A stretch of 64,000 bases of DNA. It comes from Meconema thalassinum. Taxonomy: Eukaryota; Arthropoda; Insecta; Orthoptera; Tettigoniidae. The notes below the pieces were generated by a model. It saw nothing but the letters and a program-made list of their open reading frames with translations, had not been told where the DNA came from and ran no database searches. This document shows positions 43,025 to 54,034 of this stretch, piece by piece (position 1 is the stretch's first letter; each line of letters begins with the position of its first letter). Made by a program: the position numbers and the translations under genes. The DNA lies in contig OX336392.1 in NCBI GenBank assembly GCA_946902985.2, positions 463,476,693 to 463,540,692 of the forward strand, given 5' to 3'.

Positions 43025-44757
43025 ATGGCAACGATTGATGAAATTAGTGAGCTGATTGAGAGGGCTTCAGCTAAAATGCATGAAAGTAGTAAGGAACAAT
43101 TATTGGAAATGCAGGAACTTAGTAGCGAACAATTATTAACATTAGAAAACAGAATGCAGGAACGTAGTAGTGAATAATTGCTAACACTAAAAAATGAAAT
43201 GCAGGAAAACAATAATGAACCATTATTAACACTGGAAAGTAGAATGCAGGAGAATAATAGCGAACACTTAGTCACGTGAAATAACAATATAACGGAACAG
43301 TTAAATAACAAACTTCCGGAACAGGCGGTAGCACAGATCGAATATTTAAGTAAAATCACGCTTTAAATAAATAAAAACACAAAAGTACAATTAGACAGAC
43401 TGGCAACAGAGTTGTACGATAACAATAAGCAGTTGGGGCAAATTAAATCCATAGAATCTAAATTTGACTTGAAAATGATAGAGTTGGACGAAATGGTAAC
43501 TGCGAAGTTAGAACAAATTGAACAGGCTTGCATGAACAATACTACGGGGATAAAAACTACGCAGGAGGAATTGCAGGGAGAATTCAAGAAAATCGAGGCC
43601 AAGACAGCGAACATACAGGAGCCGATAAAATCAGTTGACAGTAATGTATTGGGGTTGATTAAAGAACTCGATCGGCTGGAAATTAAATCTACGGATAGAT
43701 GGGCAAATTTAGAAGCTGACCAACAGCAAATAAAGAACAACATAGAAATAAATAGGATTCAGATGGACGAGCGACTAGAAAAAATAGAGATAGGCCAAGA
43801 TAAAAATCAAGAACAGATAGAGGAACGTTTGGATAAAAACCTGGAGCAGATAGAAGAACGTTTGGATAAAAATCAAGAACAAATGGAGCAGATAGAAGAA
43901 CGTATAGACAACAATCAGGAGCAGATAGAAGAACGTATAGAGGAGGGATTGAAAACAATGAAAGACAAGATCCGAAAAGATTGGAAGCAGCAGGTGGAAG
44001 AAAATAAAGGAGACAGGTTATCGATTTTAAAGAGACTAAGAGATATTAATTCTCGAATGCAAGCGCTGGAGGAATGCATAAAAACCAAATTCCAAGAGCA
44101 TGCTGATTTAATCATCAAAATGAGATTCGGTCATTGGAGAATGCCACGCTATTTACGTCAGAGCAGGTAGCAGGGAAACTTGTCAGTATTGGGAGCCCTG
44201 AGGCATTTAAATATACGGGAAGTACGAGTCAGGAACACAGCGTGAAGGCAGGGGTCGATACGGAAGCATTCCGCAACTACAGGGGCGAGACATCAACACC
44301 GCAACCTAACGTAACGGCACAACAAGTAATACAGGTGATACGAGGGAATGATTTCAGGCCAGGAAAATTTATAGACGGGCAAGGAACTACACCCAAAGCT
44401 TTTCTCCGTGAACTTGATGATTATAACAATAACAATCAGATAAGTCCAATTAAACAACTCAGGATGGTTGAGAAATTTCTACAAGGTTCAAGTTTCATTC
44501 CAAAGTTTCAAATATACATTTGATAATATGGCACAGTTTAAAGAAGCATTTTTTTAAAATTGGAGTCTGTCATTGCAACAAAGCTTAAGAATGGATTTAT
44601 ATGCCAGGAATTATCACAGCACACATCCAACGAAATTCTCGGAGTTTTTCTCGCAACAGGTGATCAGACTCAAGATCTTGATGGACCACAATCAGAGGAG
44701 AATTTGGTGTTGACAATATGCAAACAATTACCCATCAACATCCAACAATTTTTAGTA
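43025..44757 (+). pseudogene. Gypsy-like gag with long coiled coil, N-terminal part
   Basis: The ATG at 43025 starts ATIDEISELIERASAKMH. Then come four diverged units of about 18 residues (SSEQLLTLENRMQE type), and an in-frame TAA at 43175 plus later stops. A long charged coiled coil follows (43412-44100) with repeats of the LDKNQEQIEER type. After a frameshift near 44140, a gag core carries TPKAFLRELDDYN and, in another frame, LRMDLYARNYHS. Gag would form particles and bind RNA. Multiple stops and frameshifts, and the LINE at 44758, disable it. No pol was found. Confidence 0.65.
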
Positions 44758-45504
44758 GCCTTTCGGACGAGCCCTGTCGTCAGCTTGTTCGCCGAGGCTG
44801 GCGTACCTCCTTTACACCTGAGGCGACAACAAGTACTGCTGACATATGCTGCAACTATTCTACAGATGCCACTTCATCCAAGCTATCCATGTTTGTTTAC
44901 CACTCTGAATCGCCGGCTGTATGATGCGCTCGCCCGAGCCACTCGGCCGGCGGGGATTCGCTTGGATGACTTATACCGTCAGTTCCGATTTCCTTCTGTC
45001 TCCTGAATCGTCCGAGTACCTAGCAAGGCCCCACCGTGGATGGTCTCTCGCCCTGATATCATCCTGGATCTGCACACCGGCCCCAAGTCGGACACGGACT
45101 CCTCCGTCCATCGGAGGCTGTTCCAGTCCGTGGTGAGCCGGTATCCAGGATCAGGGCTTCTATTCACGGATGGTTCGAGGGGAAACGAGAAAGTAGGCTG
45201 TGCATTTGTGGTTGAGGATCATCGGTTTCTCTTTTCACTTCCCGAGGCTTGTGGCGTGTACTCAGCGGAGCTCTATGCCATCTGAGAGGCTCTGCGGTAC
45301 ACGTTATCAGACGATCACCAGCACTTTCTTGTGTGTACTGACTCTCTGAGTGCGCTGCAAGCGCTCGATGTGTGTTTCCCGAAGCACCCGTTGGTCCAGC
45401 GTGTGCACGACCTGCTCGTCAGTTCGTGTAACGCTGGAACCGGGGTGATCTTTGTGTGGCTTCCTAGCCACATGGGTATTGCGGGAAACGAGCTTGCTGA
45501 TTAG
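44758..45504 (+). pseudogene. LINE RT C-terminus and RNase H fragment
   Basis: Matches copy 2 from FRTSPVVSLFAEAGVPPLHL onward. The RNase H motifs are LLFTDGSRGNEKVG (first D), YSAELYAI (E), VCTDSLSALQAL (D) and WLPSHMGIAGNELAD. Stops occur at 45003 and 45285. The frame ends abruptly where the inverted ORF1 begins, so the last RNase H catalytic segment is lost. RNase H is diagnostic of the I-like LINE group. Confidence 0.85.
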
Positions 45505-45519
45505 GTGGGGAGTAAGTGT

Positions 45520-46625
45520 TCAACTTCCTCCCCTGCTGTGCGGGCGGAGCAGCCTTCGCTCGCACAGCCTTCTTTTGGGCCAAAGGTTGGTTGAAGTCAC
45601 CTTCGGGCTCTCTTTCCGATTCTGGGGTGTAGATACAGATGTAGATGGCGGTGGTAAATTAGAAGGTTTCACAGGTGAGACAAAAGATGAAGTAGCCGGA
45701 ACCAAATTGGGTATTATAGCTCTATAATCAATCTTTGGAGAAGGCGAAATCGTGGTATGGTACTTCTTGTGGGCCTCCTGGTAGGTGAGACCATCCAGGG
45801 TTTTGATCTCCTGGATTTTCTTCTCACTCAGGAAGACAGGGCAGTTCCTGTCCCGGGGAGAATGAAATCCAGGGCAATTAGTGCACTGATATGGTGTGGT
45901 GCACTCTTCCGCTTCGTGGGGTACCTTACCGCATGTGCCGCAGATTTGAGGGCTTGAGCATCGGGATAACATGTAACCGAACTTCTGGCACTTATAACAC
46001 CTCATTGGTGGAGGGATATAAGGCCGGACGTCACAACGGTAACTTGTAACCTTGACTTTCTCCGGGAGCACCGAAAGTTCAAAGGAAATAATGAAAGCAC
46101 CAGTATCCACGATTTGACCATTGACCTTGCGCGTAATGCACCGGACATCAGTCACGTGACGGTGCTGCATATCCTCCTTGAGCTCCTCGTCAGTGTTCAG
46201 AATCAGGTCCCGGTGGAAAATAACTCTTCGGACCAGATTCAGAGACGTGTGCTTTTCCACTTTGACAGGGATCTCGCCAAAGTGGTCACATTTCAGAAGT
46301 TGTTCACCTACTGACCAGTCCTAGTCTTGAGCAACAAGCTACCGTTTCTCAACTTTTGTACCTTCTCAAGCTCACTATAGACCCCTTCTATGTGGCGAGA
46401 AAACAAAATAGACTTAACCATCTTGAAATCACCCCCATCCGTTCTGGTTGCGACCAGAAACTTGGGAGTGTTAGCACCCAGATTCTCACGAACAGACTGT
46501 TCCCAGGGGGTTGATCCCCGTAGGGAATCAAAAGTTAAAGACTTGGGTGGCGGACCGCCCTGTTGGGAGATATTCCTTTTCTGTCCCATGGCCATTTCAT
46601 CCTCCCTGAATGCCACCGACTGCAA
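45520..46625 (-). pseudogene. LINE ORF1 (gag-like, CCHC zinc knuckles), copy 1
   Basis: Minus-strand ORF1. The N-terminal part (46308-46625) has LTFDSLRGSTPWEQSVREN. After a frameshift near 46300 comes an RRM-like region (VIFHRDLILNTDEELKEDM, IISFELSVLPEKVKV). Three zinc knuckles follow: CYKCQKFGYMLSRC, CGTCGKVPHEAEEC and CTNCPGFHSPRDRNC. A proline-rich tail ends at 45520. ORF1 proteins package LINE RNA. The zinc knuckles, missing in copy 2, are kept here. In the first knuckle the usual His is replaced by Tyr (GYMLSRC). Confidence 0.85.
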
Positions 46626-47099
46626 TCACGGGCTGTCTCTGTAGGCGCTACCCAGCCAAGGCAAGGCCCGCCTAGCTTGGAAGGCATTGCCCGGAGGTCC
46701 GATGTTTGACATGCCATACAGTCATGTACCCCTTGGCATATACTAGAGAGTTTTCCAGCACAGGCATGCAGCTGTGCGGGGACCTGCGTTGTCAGGCGGA
46801 TACTACTGCAGGATACATGGCGCACCCACCTGTCGGTGTGGCCAGACCGAACAGGCTCTCGAGCGTAGTCGCACACTTAGGTGGCCCTTCACCTGACAGC
46901 ACGCATATATAATTTTGAGTGCCAGACCTCAAAAACATGAACGGAAAAGGCGTGCGATATAACCTAATTGGATGATGATGATGATGATAATTGTTGTTTT
47001 AAGGGGCCTAACATCTAGGTTATCGGCTCCTAATGATCTGGGTGATAACGAAAATGAGAATGAAATGGAAACCAGAACGAAAATTATGTGAGACGGAAA

Positions 47100-47860
47100 A
47101 TACGTACAAAGATAAACTCAGATGGAAACAACTCACAATATGGTCTTACAAAAGGGAATTTTGAACGAAAAGATTCACAAAAAGTATAGATTGAAAAAGA
47201 CCCACAAAACGTAGGCTAGATTCAAAATACGTACAAAATGCAATGTAGCGTCGAAATACTTACAAAATGCTACTGAAATTCAAAATACTTAAAAAATGCA
47301 AATGAGATCGAAAATACGTACAAAATGCAATTGAGGTTCAAAATTCTTAAAAATGCAATTGAAATTGAAAATACATAATGCAATTCAGATTGAAATATCC
47401 CAGTTCCAATCCAAATTATTCACAAAGTGCAATTGAAATTCAAAATACTTACAAAATGCAATTGAAATTGAAAATGCTTACAAAATGTACGGTAGATTCA
47501 AACGACTCATGTGGATTGACAATACTTACAAAATGCAATTTAGATTGAAAATACGCGACAAAATGTAATTTAGATTCAAAATATCCACAAAATTCAATTG
47601 AGAATCAAAATATTTGCAAAATGCCCGCCAAACAAAATGCAATTTAGATTCAAAATTCTTGCGAAATGCGGTTTAGTTTGAAAATACAAAATGCACTTGA
47701 CATTCAATAATCTCACTAAAATGTCCTGCGCCCACATTGAAAGATTTACTAAAAAGCAATTTAGATTGTCAATCTTTACAAAATGCAATTTAGGTTGAAA
47801 ACAATCGCGAGATGTAATTTAGATCGAAAAAACTTACAAAATGCAACGTAGATTAAAAAT
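47100..47860 (-). repeat. Family-B minisatellite, second locus
   Basis: Same unit of about 28 bp (aaaatacttacaaaatgcaa type) as at 35870-36640, with many substitutions and small indels. Confidence 0.85.
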
Positions 47861-48294
47861 GCCTTAAAAATCGCTATAATTTAGATACACGGTGAACAAC
47901 GTAACAAAAACGGTGCGGGAATCTTAAAGAGAAAAGGAAATATAAGGAAAATAGGGGAGGAGAGGAGAGGAGAAGGTCCGCCCCAAAGGTAAGGGACAAA
48001 AGGGGAAAACGGACCCAGCTCAGGAATCCCTCGGGGTCGCCAACTCCCGAACTCACCAGCCGTGAGCCCCTGAGGGTGTAGCATTATCTAGGGTGCACCA
48101 GAAGTGGTGGAGCTACATACACCCTGCCTCCTTAAGGGCCTTGAGCACAAGGCAGGAGGTAAGAGGAAAAGAAAAAGAAGGCTGACCCCTCGCAGAAGGA
48201 GGGAATCAGGAAAGAGGAGACAAGGGCCAGTTAAGGCGGGAAAGTGAAAGACTCCCTAGTCCTCGGATACCCTAATACCGCCGGGGTCGGAAGA

Positions 48295-49033
48295 TGATGA
48301 TGATGATAATTGTTGTTTTAAGGGGCCTAACATCTAGGTTATCGGCCCCTGATGGTTTGGGTGATCGTGAAGATGAAAATGAAAAGGGAACTTAAAACTA
48401 AAACTAACTACTAACCTACATACTAGAAGAAGAAATGGATAACTAAAGGAGAATAAGGCAAATAAAGGACAGGAGGAAAAGAAATGCCCTCAACCCTCGA
48501 AGAAGGCGGATTGAGGGACTTGGAAGGAAGGAGAGCCATGAAAGGCAGAGAGGAATGTGAAAGAGGAGAGGGTCCGCCCCAAAGGGAAGGGACAAAAGGG
48601 GAAAACGGACCCAGCTCAGGAATCCCTCGGGGTCGCCAACTCCTGAACTCACCAGCCGTGAGCCCCTGAGGGTGTAGCATTATCTAGGGTGCACCAAAAG
48701 TGGTGGGGCTACATACACCCGGCCTCCTTGAGGGCCTTAATCAGAAGGCAGGAGATAACATGAAAAGAAAAAGAAGGTTGACCCCTCGCAGAAGGAGGGA
48801 ATCAGAAAAGATGAGACAAGGGTCAATTAAGGCGGGAAAGGAAGAGACTCCCTAGGCCTCGGATACCCTAATACCGTCGGGGTCGGAAGAGAACAAGAGT
48901 TGACCAAGTGAGGTCGACAGGAAAGAAGACAGAGATGAGCCCGGCACAAGTAAGTGGAAGCAATGCCGGACTCAGCTGGGGCCCCGTGGTCGCCAACCCA
49001 CATCCCACTAGATGTGAGCCCCTGGGGGGGGGC
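48295..49033 (-). mobile_element. Family-A retroposon, copy A10, inserted in B9
   Basis: 739 bp with an 8-bp duplication tcggaaga (48287-48294 and 49034-49041). It lies inside the B9 right part, whose ggggtcgga|agagaacaag continues across it. The G run at its right end is extended (nine or more). Confidence 0.9.
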
Positions 49034-49204
49034 TCGGAAGAGAACAAGAGTTGACCAAGGGAGGTCGACAGGAAAGAAGACGGATAGGAGTCCGGCACAA
49101 GTAAGTGGAAGCAATGCCGGACTCAGCTGGGGTCCCGTGGACTCCAATCCACGTCCCACTAGATGTGAGCCCCTGGGGGGAACCAAATGAGAGTTATATC
49201 GCAC

Positions 49205-49446
49205 AAAGTGGGGCGTTTAGAGCTGGCTGTCAAACCCGTAAAAGGGACTTGGGCCAAGAAACCCTTTACGTCGCCTTCTACGACTGGCAGGGTATACCTG
49301 TGAGTGTATTCCATCCCTCCCACCCACGGGAGGTCCAATTCGCAAGCCAAGCCGGAAACTTAAAAGAATAGCCAAGGTCGCCCCTTTTAGTCGCCTTGTA
49401 CGACAGGCGTGTACAGGGGTGTATTCTAAACCCCCCACCCACAGGG
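49205..49446 (-). promoter_or_regulatory. LINE 5' region with two tandem monomers, copy 1
   Basis: Two diverged units of about 125 bp share the plus-strand strings gtcgccttntacgac, ggcagg and cctcccacccac. In LINE sense (minus) they form the extreme 5' end, as promoter monomers do in some LINEs. The same two-unit layout exists in copy 2 (59930-60158). Confidence 0.7.
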
Positions 49447-49985
49447 GAAGAAGTCGTACACCAAACTAGTAATAATAATAATACCCAGCACTCGAATACT
49501 AGATCGCAAGCAACGAACACGCAGTTCACGCCAAGAAGGCAGGATAATTATGACAATAGGAGTCGTTATGAGCAGAACAATAACAATTATAACCAGCAGT
49601 ACAATAATAATAAAAATAATCGAGGATATTCTAATTGGAGAGGAAATAGGCAGCAGGACAGGCCGTAACAAAGGAATGGTGACACACGTTATTGGAAGAA
49701 CCGACGGAATAACATGCAAGATGATCGAAGGGAGTATAGGAACAACTAAGATGAACGCTAGAGGGAATCACAGAAGTACTTACAAGATTTGCACGCTAAT
49801 GAGGAGACAGAAAAAGAGAAGTGGGGACGAGCTATGGAAAATAGAAGAAATCCCGACAATCACGGCGAAGGAGCAGATAGTTTGCTAAGGCAACAACAAA
49901 GGCAGAACCAGGCCCGACGAGAGGGGGGGGGGGGGGGGGTCAGGCAGGGCTGGTGCCCCGGGGCCCGACCCTCCCAGGGGGGCCC
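49447..49985 (+). pseudogene. Gypsy-like gag, C-terminal Asn-rich part
   Basis: The frame reads EEVVHQTSNNNNTQHSNTR, then an Asn/Gln/Tyr/Arg-rich tract (YDNRSRYEQNNNNYNQQYN), with a stop near 49666 and later stops. It is probably the continuation of the gag interrupted at 44757, an RNA-binding tail. It ends in a long G run (49924-49939), after which no pol is seen. Confidence 0.55.
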
Positions 49986-50506
49986 GGCGTCCTAGAGGAT
50001 GGACCCGATCGGGCATTGCTTTATTATTGCCTTTATGTGACTTGAATTTGGTACTGGCAGTCATTTAGGTTACAAGGATTGAGAAACTTATTCTGTCAAG
50101 TGGGCAATATTTTCCTTTACAAAGCGTTTGTGGGAAGAACAACTACCTCAAAGTGGTCAACTTAGGTGATGGGGCTTCGCTACGTATTGTTCTCAGAATA
50201 TACGTGAAGACAGAGAGAGCTTTCCATTAGTCTAAATTTGGCTTGTTCGGCTTATGCACCAATCCTTCAAATCACTTTCTCATTCCTTCACTTATTTCGC
50301 CAAGGCCACGAGAGCCTGGGTTGCCCTGATGTGTTTGGTCACTAGCTCAAGAGTTTCAGGTTTGGTGCGTCACATCGAGCTTAGATATTTAGAGGTGTTA
50401 GTGTCTGAAATGAATATATTGTGTAGCTAGACGTATCGTATGCCGTGCAGGCAGGTTAGTAAAATAAATTTTAATGTGGCGTCCACATACAGTAGTAATT
50501 CACTTT

Positions 50507-50553
50507 ATAGTTGTTGTTGATATAAGGGGCGAAACAGCGAGGTCATCGTCCCC
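50507..50553 (-). mobile_element. 47-bp minimal retroposon: 3' hairpin plus tail only
   Basis: Flanked by a perfect 14-bp duplication tagtaattcacttt (50493-50506 and 50554-50567). The insert reads aaggggcg ... catcgtcccc on the plus strand next to gttgttgtt. That is just the terminal hairpin and AAC/CAA tail of the family A/B group, in a variant sequence close to that at 61880-61920. Confidence 0.88.
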
Positions 50554-51119
50554 TAGTAATTCACTTTCGCACTATGTGAAAAATTATCATTGCTGGCTAA
50601 ATAACTTGCAAAAGGGGTGGGATGATTCTGTTGTCAAACGTAGATAGAAAAATGCATGCGAAATTGTTCATCTTCTCGTATACTGAATTGAGAAAACAAT
50701 GCTAATATTTGAATAATCTGCATGTTTAGGTGCAGTATAATTATAATTATAATTGGTTCATTCAATACGATCACCAATCACAGAAACTTGGGTTCGTGCG
50801 CAAATTATTAATGATTAAGGGATTTATTGAAAACCTATATTACTATTGGTACTAGAGTTGGGAAGAGACTGAAACTAAGGTAACATTCTAGTTTTTTTCT
50901 GGACTTAGTGTTAACCAGGAGAAAAATTACAATTAAGCTAGGGCACTGAACCACTCAACTTTGTTTTCCAATTCCTCTCGTGGAACGTCAGTGGTAAGGA
51001 TAGATGACCTACCGTAGCTGTTCCGCCCCCATAAAACAATAAGTAACGAAAAGCAGCGTATACACTCAGCTGTGCTATTGCCTCTGTGACATGATCAATC
51101 GCATGCTGTATTCTTAGTT

Positions 51120-51351
51120 GCCGACCGGGAAAAGTGGGAATGCGTTGCTCGCCGCGACTATTACTGTAATTATTGTGGTTAAGAGTAGGGTAGGTGTCCC
51201 TGGACTTAAAATAAGGTACTATACCGGCATTTGTCTGGAGGGAGTGTGAAAAACAATACTCAGGATGGCCGCTGTCAGCACCGGGATTTGAACCTCTAAT
51301 CTGCTGACTCTCTGTAGACCCCATCACGGTCATTGGTAAGCTACACCGCGG
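51120..51351 (-). mobile_element. tRNA-derived SINE, minus strand
   Basis: In minus sense it has a tRNA-like head from 51351 (gtgtagcttaccaatg as A box; ggttcaaatcccgg as B box near 51285). It then has ttttcacactccctccaga, caaatgccggta and gtaccttattttaag, a diverged form of the core of the SINE at 16601-16916. The 3' end and duplication were not found. Confidence 0.6.
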
Positions 51352-52274
51352 ACTATTACTTGAAGGTGCGAGAGATTTTACTTCAATATCGGAGAGTCTT
51401 TTCATAGCCACTAATGTCAATGGTTACCAAATGTTTACTCCAAAATATCACAAAAATAATCACCCAAATGGCCTATAAGTCAATGATTTGGACCTGATTT
51501 TCGCAACATTTTCCGGAGGAGGACCCCCGGACCCCACTCTGAGCTTGATGATATTCCATACCCCCAGATCCCCGGAGTGTCCACTCTCCCATAATCTTGG
51601 CTTAAAACTGCCCCCGATGGTCACCAGTCATAGATAGGGTTTGGGATGTTTAGGAGAACCTGGCTCTAGGTTTGCTTACTGCAAAGCAATATTAAATTAT
51701 AAGAAGTCCACTGACTGCAAATTACAAAATATAGTTGAAATTCACATTTTCTTCTTTTGTGAAAACAATCACTGATCACCTGCAATCTACTGATAACACA
51801 TAATAAATAACTTGACTTACGTATGGGTATACCTGTGAGTGATTATGAAAACATATTTTGCTTTGTTTAATGTACAATGATGTGTGATCGCCGTTCAACC
51901 TAAACAGTGTTTAGGCTTAGACCCAAGTGCGTGGCTCTTGAAGGGCAGCAAGTTTTGAGAATTTTAACATAAAAACCCTATATGTAAAACGTATTTTGAA
52001 GTACGTCTTGACATAGTGTAAAAATCATGTTTTCATTATGTAAAGAGATTACGTGATATGTCACAGAGGCCGTTGTGCTGCACAGTGTACAGTATACCCT
52101 TTCCACCTCTTTTAACTTGCAGTTCAGTGAACTGAACTACCTGTTGATTAAGTTTTGTGTCTTAGGATGTCGTGGTCATCAGTCCTTTCTACTTACTGTG
52201 CGTGTAGAACTCTGTCCGACAATCTATATCTGAAGCTAATCATATTTTTAATTAATTGGGGATATAATTGAGGA

Positions 52275-52310
52275 GGAAATGAGTGTACGATGGTGCAACT
52301 TACAGCCTTT
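52275..52310. repeat. Short direct repeat pair bounding about 860 bp
   Basis: ggaaatga, tgtacgatggtgcaac and tacagccttt occur at 52275-52310 and again at 53141-53173. They may mark an insertion or local duplication of the segment between. The second occurrence is also in the long repeat copy 2 (about 63475-63507), but the first is not. Confidence 0.75.
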
Positions 52311-53666
52311 AGCTATAGTCTAGGGTTAAAACAATGAATCATGGAAAATAAGCTTAGAATCACCGACGGTGGAGTTCGAACCCACCTGCTTCCGGGACAA
52401 CAGCTTTTTCCAATGTGAATTTTCTCCCCAAATTAAATACGGTACTGTAAAAGCGATGAAATTACGGTCCGATAAATGATTTTTTTTCGTATGACTAACG
52501 AGCATATTGCTTTTACGAGCATCACTGAAGTTCTAAAATTATTGATATCAAAGAGGATCTGCAGAACGTTAAATCTGAACACTGTGCATGCTTACAGTGT
52601 TACCTCATCGGGACAAATTTAGATCTGTCAAACGCCAAAACTAAACAATATAGTGAATTTAATGAAAATTATTACCCAGTTTTCGATGGTTTTACTCGTG
52701 ATATTTATTTTTGTTAATTGAAAATAATGCATTGGTACGCGCTTGTCAGGTATAAACATTGAATTTGCAAATAATTTTGCATGCATTCCTCCAGTTTCAC
52801 TGTTGTAAATTTTACATACTAGCATTAACTTATTTATATCGTTATTAATTCACGCTCTGTTTATGATAATAAATATAGCCTGGATCTACTGGAATATATA
52901 ATTGAAATATTATTAATACAGTAGGCCTATATTATACAGTATTTATTGAAGCCAATGGTCATATCAGGACATATCAATTGAACGATCACAGGCTCCACAA
53001 AAAAGTTCAAATTCAAGTAGTTCCAACTTTGGCTACCAGACGCCACAGTCAATGACACCCAGCGGCGATCGTTGGAACTTGATAGAGTGTTTATAACGAA
53101 ATAACCTACAAATTTTGGCTACACACTACCAATTGTAGTGGAAATGAATGTACGATGGTGCAACTACAGCCTTTGGATGAGATAAAAACGTGTCCGGACT
53201 GTCGCAACAGCTGACGTGATTTTTGTCGCGGGACTGTCGGTCTCCTGTGTTATTGCATTCAAGTGCGCACACTGAGGACAGAAGTGTCACTCACCACTCA
53301 TATCCACGGCCTTCTAAACCACAGGCCCACCGGCTTTACTTCCACTCCGAAGTCCGAATAAAGGCATACTGAAAGATTTTTACGCTCTTAACAATCCGAC
53401 GACTTCGGACGGACTGAAACCCGCGAACTTGGGCATATCAGTTCAGCATGCTACAATTATTATTATTATTGCTTGCTGTTTTTTTATGTTCTTGTAATTT
53501 ATTTCGTGATGAACATTTTGTGCAAAAAGAAATTGCGCAAAATCAGTTTGTGCAAATTTACGAGGATTATAAATTAATTTTATATAGTTTGGTGATAGAG
53601 GGGGGGGGGGGGGCGGGAGATTCCAGCCCCAGGGCCCGTCGCCGCTCTCCACGGCCCTGGGCAGAA
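52298..53666 (+). repeat. Long direct repeat, copy 1
   Basis: Nearly identical to 62632-64000, offset by 10,334 bp. Differences seen are a C/T at 53582 and the length of a G run. The similarity starts abruptly at acttacagccttt. Copy 2 runs to the window edge, so the true length is unknown. No coding region was recognised. Confidence 0.93.
53599..53665. repeat. G run and GC-rich hairpin
   Basis: A run of about 14 G (53599-53612) is followed by the inverted repeat cccagggcc ... ggccctggg (about 53630-53661) with a 16-nt loop. The G run is shorter (8) in the second copy near 63936. Confidence 0.8.
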
Positions 53667-53668
53667 CA

Positions 53669-54034
53669 ATGGCAGGCGAAACTCACAAGACGGGTTTCGT
53701 GGTGATAAGGAAAAGCTCAAATTTCGATCTAGGAGACAGGCTGGAAACGGGAGTGGCTGATAACCGCGAAGATGTAATTATTGCTAATATCGAGGAGTGG
53801 ATTGCTTTCCCGGAAGATTGTCTGGAGGAAGTAATAAGGCCGCATGAGAATGTTATTAGACAGTTCCCTGTTATATATGCGAGAATAGGAGGACTGATAG
53901 TACTGTGCTCTTATAAGGATATGAGCCAGGAAATTATTCATCTCTTCAAAAGTTTTCTAAATTGTCCCATGTTAAAATATAGCTATGCTGGAACTCGACA
54001 TAAAACAGGTTTATACATCGCAGAGTTGACCTAG
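53669..54034 (+). CDS. Hypothetical 121-residue protein
   Basis: ATG to TAG with no interruption. It reads MAGETHKTGFVVIRKSSNFD and later EEWIAFPEDCLEEVIRPHEN, FPVIYARIGGLIVLC and TGLYIAELT. The composition is balanced, with alternating charged and hydrophobic stretches and no signal peptide or obvious membrane helix. I do not recognise the family. It begins where long-repeat copy 1 ends; the window stops before the matching place in copy 2. It may be a real short gene or an element-encoded ORF, and its codon-like texture is better than that of neighbouring shadows. Confidence 0.4.
   Translation: MAGETHKTGFVVIRKSSNFDLGDRLETGVADNREDVIIANIEEWIAFPEDCLEEVIRPHENVIRQFPVIYARIGGLIVLCSYKDMSQEIIHLFKSFLNCPMLKYSYAGTRHKTGLYIAELT

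Larger units (their letters stand above)
46972..49182 (-). mobile_element. Family-B retroposon, copy B9, split by A10
   Basis: Left end aattgttgttttaagggg with a GAT tail, then a minisatellite (47100-47860), then the family-shared right part up to 48294. It resumes after A10 at 49042 and ends gagcccctgggggg near 49182. Flanks aacctaattg and aaccaaatg form an imperfect duplication. The homologous uninterrupted sequence in LINE copy 2 (aacctaatgagag, 59891) confirms the insertion point. Confidence 0.85.
44758..49446 (-). mobile_element. Rearranged RNase H-bearing LINE, copy 1
   Basis: It contains an RT-C-terminal/RNase H piece on the plus strand (44758-45504), fused head-on to ORF1 and the 5' region on the minus strand (45505-49446). 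It is split further by family-B copy B9 and family-A copy A10. The endonuclease and most of RT are absent. Compared with copy 2 (54640-60158), the 3' part is inverted. It lies inside the gag-like gene: gag sequence resumes at 49447. Confidence 0.8.
49986..52297. other. Mostly non-coding, with a mini-retroposon and a SINE
   Basis: No gene recognised. Contains the 47-bp hairpin element (50507-50553) and a minus-strand SINE (about 51120-51351). Confidence 0.5.

Noticed and set aside
49550..49888. A 112-codon frame rich in I/T/R
   Set aside because: It is a shadow frame of the Asn-rich gag tail, with a biased composition from AAT/ATA repeats.
51284..51351. tRNA gene on the minus strand
   Set aside because: A- and B-box-like sequences are followed by a SINE core instead of an acceptor stem partner.
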